Shown one piece after another: positions 7,251 through 10,193 of a stretch of DNA of 10,193 nucleotides. The notes beneath the pieces were generated by a model. It was not told where the DNA came from. It was given only the letters and a program-made list of their open reading frames with translations, and did not search any database. The stretch is from Synergistota bacterium (GTDB taxonomy: Bacteria; Synergistota; JAGHAJ01): the NCBI GenBank assembly GCA_021161545.1, contig JAGHAJ010000048.1, positions 1 to 10,193 on the forward strand. Direction: 5' to 3'. The position numbers and the translations under genes are program-made. The stretch's first letter is position 1, and each line of letters starts with the position of its first letter.

Positions 7251-8968
7251 TGTATTCCCTCCTTGTAGAGAAATTTTTTTAACTCTTTGAGTGGCATTGT
7301 GTTTATGACATCACCTGCTCTAAGCCATCCTCTTCTTGCCGTTGCCACTCCGAACTCCATATTGATTAGCTGGTCTTTTAGATGAGAATCGGTGTTTATG
7401 GCTACTTTTACCCCTATCTCTCTGGCGAGCCTGCACCCTTCATCGTTTATGTCAAGTCTATTTGGAAAACTATTTAGCTCTATTGCTACACCGCGAAGCT
7501 TTGCTTCTTGCATTATTGCTCTTAAATCTACGGGATACCTGTCCCTTTCTCCTATAATTCTTCCGGTAGGGTGTGCTATGATGTTCACTAAGGGGTGCCT
7601 TATAGCGGATAGAATGCGTGCATTTAGCTGTTCTTCAGGTTGTTTGAGTCCACTGTGTATTGCTGCTATCACTACATCGAGCTTCTGGAGCACTTCGTCT
7701 GGCATGTCAAGGCTACCGTCAGAGAGTATATCCACTTCCATTCCCTTTAGTATAGTTATCCCCTCTATTATTTCGTTTATTTTGTCTATTTCCTTTATCT
7801 GTTCAAGCAATCTTTCTGGTGTTAATCCATTTGCGACGGTAAGGCTCTGGCTGTGGTCTGTTATTGCTATGTAGCTGTATCCGAGCTTTCTGGCTGTTTC
7901 TGCCATTTCCATTATGGTGTTGGCACCATCACTCCACTTTGTGTGCATGTGGAGGTCCCCTTTTATGTCCTTCTGCTCGATAAGTTCTGGCAGGCTATTG
8001 CTCTGTGCAGCCTCTATTTCTCCTTTATCTTCCCTTAGTTCTGGTGCTATAAATGGAAGTCCTATTGAGTTATAAACCTCTTCTTCTGTTTTTCCAGCAA
8101 TCCTGTTATTTCCTCTGAATACACCGTATTCATTTACCTTTAATCCCATCTTTTCTGCTATTGTCCTGAGGTGTATGTTGTGGTTTTTAGAACCGGTAAA
8201 ATACTGCAGTGCAGCACCAAAGGATTCATCAGGGACAATCCTCAAGTCTACCTGGAGGTCTTGTTCAATTATGATGCTTGACCTTGTGCTACCACACAGT
8301 AGCACCTCTTTTACCATTGGCATTTTTGTAAATCCTTTCATGATGTTCTCCGGGTCTTCTGCAGATGCCAGTATGTCTATATCTTTGTTGGTTTCCTTTC
8401 TTCTCCTTATGCTACCTGCTACATCTATGGTATGGACCTTTCCTATGGACTTTATGTTGTTTATGATTTCTTTTGCTATAGGTAGCGTTATGCCTAATGG
8501 TTTTCTTGCGCGTGCCTGTTGCCAGATTTCTATGCCCCTTAAGATGTTGGCTTCTGTTTTGGCGCCCATTCTTGGTAGATTTCTCAGCAGACCTTTCTGT
8601 GCAGCTTCTTTTAGCTCTTCCTCGCTGGTTATTCCAAGTTCTTTGTGTATGAGAGCAGCTCTCTTTGGACCGACACCGGGAATGTTTACTATCTTCAATA
8701 GGCCCTCGGGTATCTGGGCTTTTAACTCATCGTATTCCTTGAAAGTCCCCGTTTCTAAGATGGACTTTATCTTTTCAGCAAGGTCTTTTCCTACGCCTGG
8801 AATTGATGTTAGTCTGTCTTCTGCTGCTACTTTTTCTATATCCTCCGATATGGATTCTATATTCTGAGCGGCCTTGTTGTAAGCCCTTACCTTGAAAGGA
8901 TTTTCTCCTTTCAGCTCCAGCATTGTTGCCATTTCCTTAAACCTTTCCGATACTATCTGGTTTTTCAT
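7247..8968 (-). CDS. polX: DNA polymerase/3'-5' exonuclease PolX
   Basis: Bacterial PolX fills short gaps in damaged DNA and carries a Mn-dependent 3'-5' exonuclease. The 573-residue product matches the B. subtilis-type length and order. A helical 8-kDa-like region with helix-hairpin-helix motifs IPGVGKDLAEKI (56-67) and IPGVGPKRAALI (96-107) comes first, with a third, weaker motif at about 131-143. The polymerase palm follows, with GSIRRRKETNKDIDIL, catalytic Asp196 and Asp198, and third Asp241 in QVDLRIV. A PHP domain (about 335-570) has the metal ligands His340 and His342 (DLHMHT), Asp347, Asp371-His372 (ITDHS), Glu411, His438, His466 (AHPTGR), Asp527 and His529 (NTDSH). All polymerase and PHP residues are present, so both activities are expected. 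The start ATG has GGGGTG about 8 bases upstream. It is the first gene of a three-gene minus-strand operon; a Lon-type protease overlaps its stop. Confidence 0.96.
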   Translation of the reverse strand: MKNQIVSERFKEMATMLELKGENPFKVRAYNKAAQNIESISEDIEKVAAEDRLTSIPGVGKDLAEKIKSILETGTFKEYDELKAQIPEGLLKIVNIPGVGPKRAALIHKELGITSEEELKEAAQKGLLRNLPRMGAKTEANILRGIEIWQQARARKPLGITLPIAKEIINNIKSIGKVHTIDVAGSIRRRKETNKDIDILASAEDPENIMKGFTKMPMVKEVLLCGSTRSSIIIEQDLQVDLRIVPDESFGAALQYFTGSKNHNIHLRTIAEKMGLKVNEYGVFRGNNRIAGKTEEEVYNSIGLPFIAPELREDKGEIEAAQSNSLPELIEQKDIKGDLHMHTKWSDGANTIMEMAETARKLGYSYIAITDHSQSLTVANGLTPERLLEQIKEIDKINEIIEGITILKGMEVDILSDGSLDMPDEVLQKLDVVIAAIHSGLKQPEEQLNARILSAIRHPLVNIIAHPTGRIIGERDRYPVDLRAIMQEAKLRGVAIELNSFPNRLDINDEGCRLAREIGVKVAINTDSHLKDQLINMEFGVATARRGWLRAGDVINTMPLKELKKFLYKEGIQ

Positions 8969-9077
8969 TGTTCTTCACCCCTTCAATAAATAATTAGTCC
9001 CCTGTGAAGCCCATTCCTTCTTGTTTTGTTGAAATGATTTGTAGATGACATATCTTCTTTTTTTTTGGCTTGGTTTG

Positions 9078-9086
9078 TGTTAAAAT
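9078..9086 (+). promoter_or_regulatory. Candidate extended -10 promoter of the ABC binding-protein gene
   Basis: TGT followed by TAAAAT (9081-9086) matches the extended -10 pattern TGn-TATAAT at all but one position. At 17 bases upstream the -35 place is occupied by the T run (9058-9063), a poor match, which is acceptable for extended -10 promoters. Transcription would begin near 9092, leaving about 28 bases of leader. A rival pair is TTGAAA (9029-9034), a 16-base gap, then TATCTT (9051-9056). Confidence 0.45.
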
Positions 9087-9105
9087 ATAGAAAACAATAC
9101 TCAAA

Positions 9106-9113
9106 AAGGAGGG
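9106..9113 (+). promoter_or_regulatory. Shine-Dalgarno of the ABC binding-protein gene
   Basis: AAGGAGGG lies 7 bases before the ATG at 9121 and is nearly perfectly complementary to the anti-Shine-Dalgarno of 16S rRNA. It fixes the start of this gene, whose first residues form a signal peptide. Confidence 0.85.
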
Positions 9114-9120
9114 AGTGTGT

Positions 9121-10193
9121 ATGAGGAGTAGGCGATGGTTAGCAGTTTTCTTGGTGCTTTCATTGCTGGGTGTTCTTTTGGTTGGTTCTCAGGCGTTTGC
9201 ATCAAGAAAGGGTATGATTATAGTGGGGACTACGGACAAAATCACCTCTCTGGACCCTGCAAAGCAATATGATTACCTTTCCAGTAACATCCTTGATAAT
9301 ATTAGTTGCGGTCTTGTTATGAATAAGATCGGTAAAGCTGAGATTGAACCAGTACTTGCGAAAAGCTGGAAAATCAGTAAGGATGGAAAGGTTTATACCT
9401 TTTATCTGCGTAAGGGGGTTGTATTCTCTAACGGTCATCCATTTGATGCCTCTGTTATGAAGTATTCCTTTGACAGGGTAATAAAGCTAAAAGGTGACCC
9501 TTCATTCCTCCTTTCCGATGTGGTTGCAAAGGCAGAGGTGGTTGACAAATACACATTCAGAGTTCACCTGAAACATCCATATGCACCATTTCTGTCTGTT
9601 CTCGCGTACACGGTTGCATTTCCGGTTGACCCTAAGGTATTCTCTGCAAACAAGTTCTACATCCAAGCCCCACCTGCTATAGGTCCTTACAAGATAAGGG
9701 AGTGGAAGAGGGACCAGTACATAATTCTTGAGGCAAATCCGAAATACTTTGGACCTAAGCCGAAGACTAAGGTAGTTGTTGTTAAGTTTTATCAGGATGC
9801 AAGGACGCTCAGGCTGGCACTTGAGCAGGGTGAAATCGATGTGGCTTACAGGAGCCTCAATCCACTGGATATAAAGGCGCTGAAGAAAGACAAGAGATTT
9901 GTGGTCTATGAGGGTGAGAGCCCGGTAATAAGGCACATAGTCTTCAATGTAAAGATAAAGCCTTTTGACAATGCGAAGGTAAGAAAGGCACTGGCGCTCT
10001 TGGTGAACAGAAAGCAGATAGTAGATAAGGTGTTTTCCGGTATGACAAAACCACTTTACTCCCTTATTCCTATGGGTATGTGGAGCCACAAGGATGTCAT
10101 GCCAAAGTACAATCCAGCGGAAGCCAAGAAGATACTGAAGTCTCTTGGCTATTCGGAGAGCAAACCCCTGAAGATAACATTGTGGTACACACC
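9121..10193 (+). CDS. ABC transporter substrate-binding protein, family 5 (Dpp/Opp type), partial at the right edge
   Basis: The open frame runs from the ATG off the window end without a stop, giving 357 visible residues of a family whose members usually have about 500-550. Such proteins capture peptides, and in some members nickel or sugars, outside the inner membrane and deliver them to an ABC permease. A Sec signal peptide is clear: MRSRR, a hydrophobic core, and a likely cut after QAFA at residue 27. There is no lipobox cysteine, so the mature protein should be free in a periplasm. Family features follow: an early SLDPAKQYD (about 38-46), LAKSWKISKDGKVYTFYLRKG (about 80-100), FSNGHPFDA, YAPFLSVLA, and AIGPYKI before the NPKYFG segment. 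The substrate cannot be told from this part. Permease and ATPase genes would be expected just to the right. Confidence 0.93.
   Translation, partial: MRSRRWLAVFLVLSLLGVLLVGSQAFASRKGMIIVGTTDKITSLDPAKQYDYLSSNILDNISCGLVMNKIGKAEIEPVLAKSWKISKDGKVYTFYLRKGVVFSNGHPFDASVMKYSFDRVIKLKGDPSFLLSDVVAKAEVVDKYTFRVHLKHPYAPFLSVLAYTVAFPVDPKVFSANKFYIQAPPAIGPYKIREWKRDQYIILEANPKYFGPKPKTKVVVVKFYQDARTLRLALEQGEIDVAYRSLNPLDIKALKKDKRFVVYEGESPVIRHIVFNVKIKPFDNAKVRKALALLVNRKQIVDKVFSGMTKPLYSLIPMGMWSHKDVMPKYNPAEAKKILKSLGYSESKPLKITLWYT

Larger units (their letters stand above)
8969..9120. promoter_or_regulatory. Divergent intergenic region between polX and the ABC binding-protein gene
   Basis: These 152 bases separate two genes that read away from each other, so promoters for both should lie here. 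I see a good extended -10 candidate for the rightward gene, a nine-T run at 9058-9066, and a 6-base inverted repeat (CTTCAC 8973-8978, GTGAAG 9004-9009) in the polX leader. I found no convincing -35/-10 pair for polX and no terminator hairpin. Confidence 0.6.

Noticed and set aside
8175-8867. 230-codon open frame on the plus strand opposite polX
   Set aside because: It lies entirely antisense to the well-supported polX gene, its translation is a Ser/Phe/Met-rich shadow typical of reverse reading, and it has no recognisable motif.
7247-8968. Reading PolX as a histidinol phosphatase because of its PHP domain
   Set aside because: The helix-hairpin-helix motifs and the three catalytic aspartates of a family X polymerase precede the PHP domain in one continuous frame.
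9057-9070. T-run as a rho-independent terminator
   Set aside because: No GC-rich hairpin precedes it and no plus-strand gene ends upstream; it fits better as an AT-rich promoter element.
9502-10089. 195-codon minus-strand open frame inside the ABC binding-protein gene
   Set aside because: The plus strand encodes a clear family 5 binding protein here; the reverse frame is a composition artefact.
1-10193. CRISPR array, toxin-antitoxin pair, prophage, transposon or tRNA
   Set aside because: I saw no regularly spaced repeats, no transposase or phage motifs, no terminal inverted repeats and no cloverleaf sequence. The window is filled with housekeeping-type genes.

Overview
The window looks like ordinary chromosome from a bacterium, probably a thermophile or a deep-branching lineage. 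Arginine is written mostly as AGG/AGA and isoleucine often as ATA, base composition is moderately AT-rich, genes are tightly packed, and nearly every gene has a strong AGGAGG-like ribosome binding site. The extracytoplasmic solute-binding protein at the right end has a Sec signal peptide but no lipobox cysteine, which fits a cell with a periplasm. I do not assign a phylum.

Left block (+ strand, 1-3756): the apparent tail of an unidentified gene, then secD and secF, the two subunits of the proton-driven translocon accessory complex. These are followed with almost no spacing by an OsmC-family thiol protein and a FabG-like short-chain dehydrogenase/reductase. Stops, ribosome binding sites and starts are interleaved, so this reads as one operon entering from the left.

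Middle block (- strand, 8968-3753): family X DNA polymerase with a PHP nuclease domain (polX), then an AAA_32/Lon-type ATP-dependent protease, then an HD-GYP phosphodiesterase. The first two overlap by 4 bases (ATGA). The third starts 3 bases after the second, on a TTG codon whose Shine-Dalgarno lies inside the protease gene. This is a tight three-gene operon that links DNA repair synthesis, protein quality control and probable cyclic-di-GMP turnover; the link is inferred from position only. It collides tail to tail with the fabG-like gene, and the two stop codons overlap by 4 bases.

Right block (8969-10193): a 152-base divergent intergenic region with a plausible extended -10 promoter, followed by a family 5 (Dpp/Opp-type) ABC transporter substrate-binding protein cut by the window edge.

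I saw no tRNA, rRNA, CRISPR array, insertion sequence, phage gene or attachment site, and no clear new system. The points most worth a second look are the polX-lon-HD-GYP operon, an extra charged helical segment in SecD, a long proline/threonine-rich polybasic C-terminal tail on SecF, and non-consensus Walker residues in the Lon-type protease.
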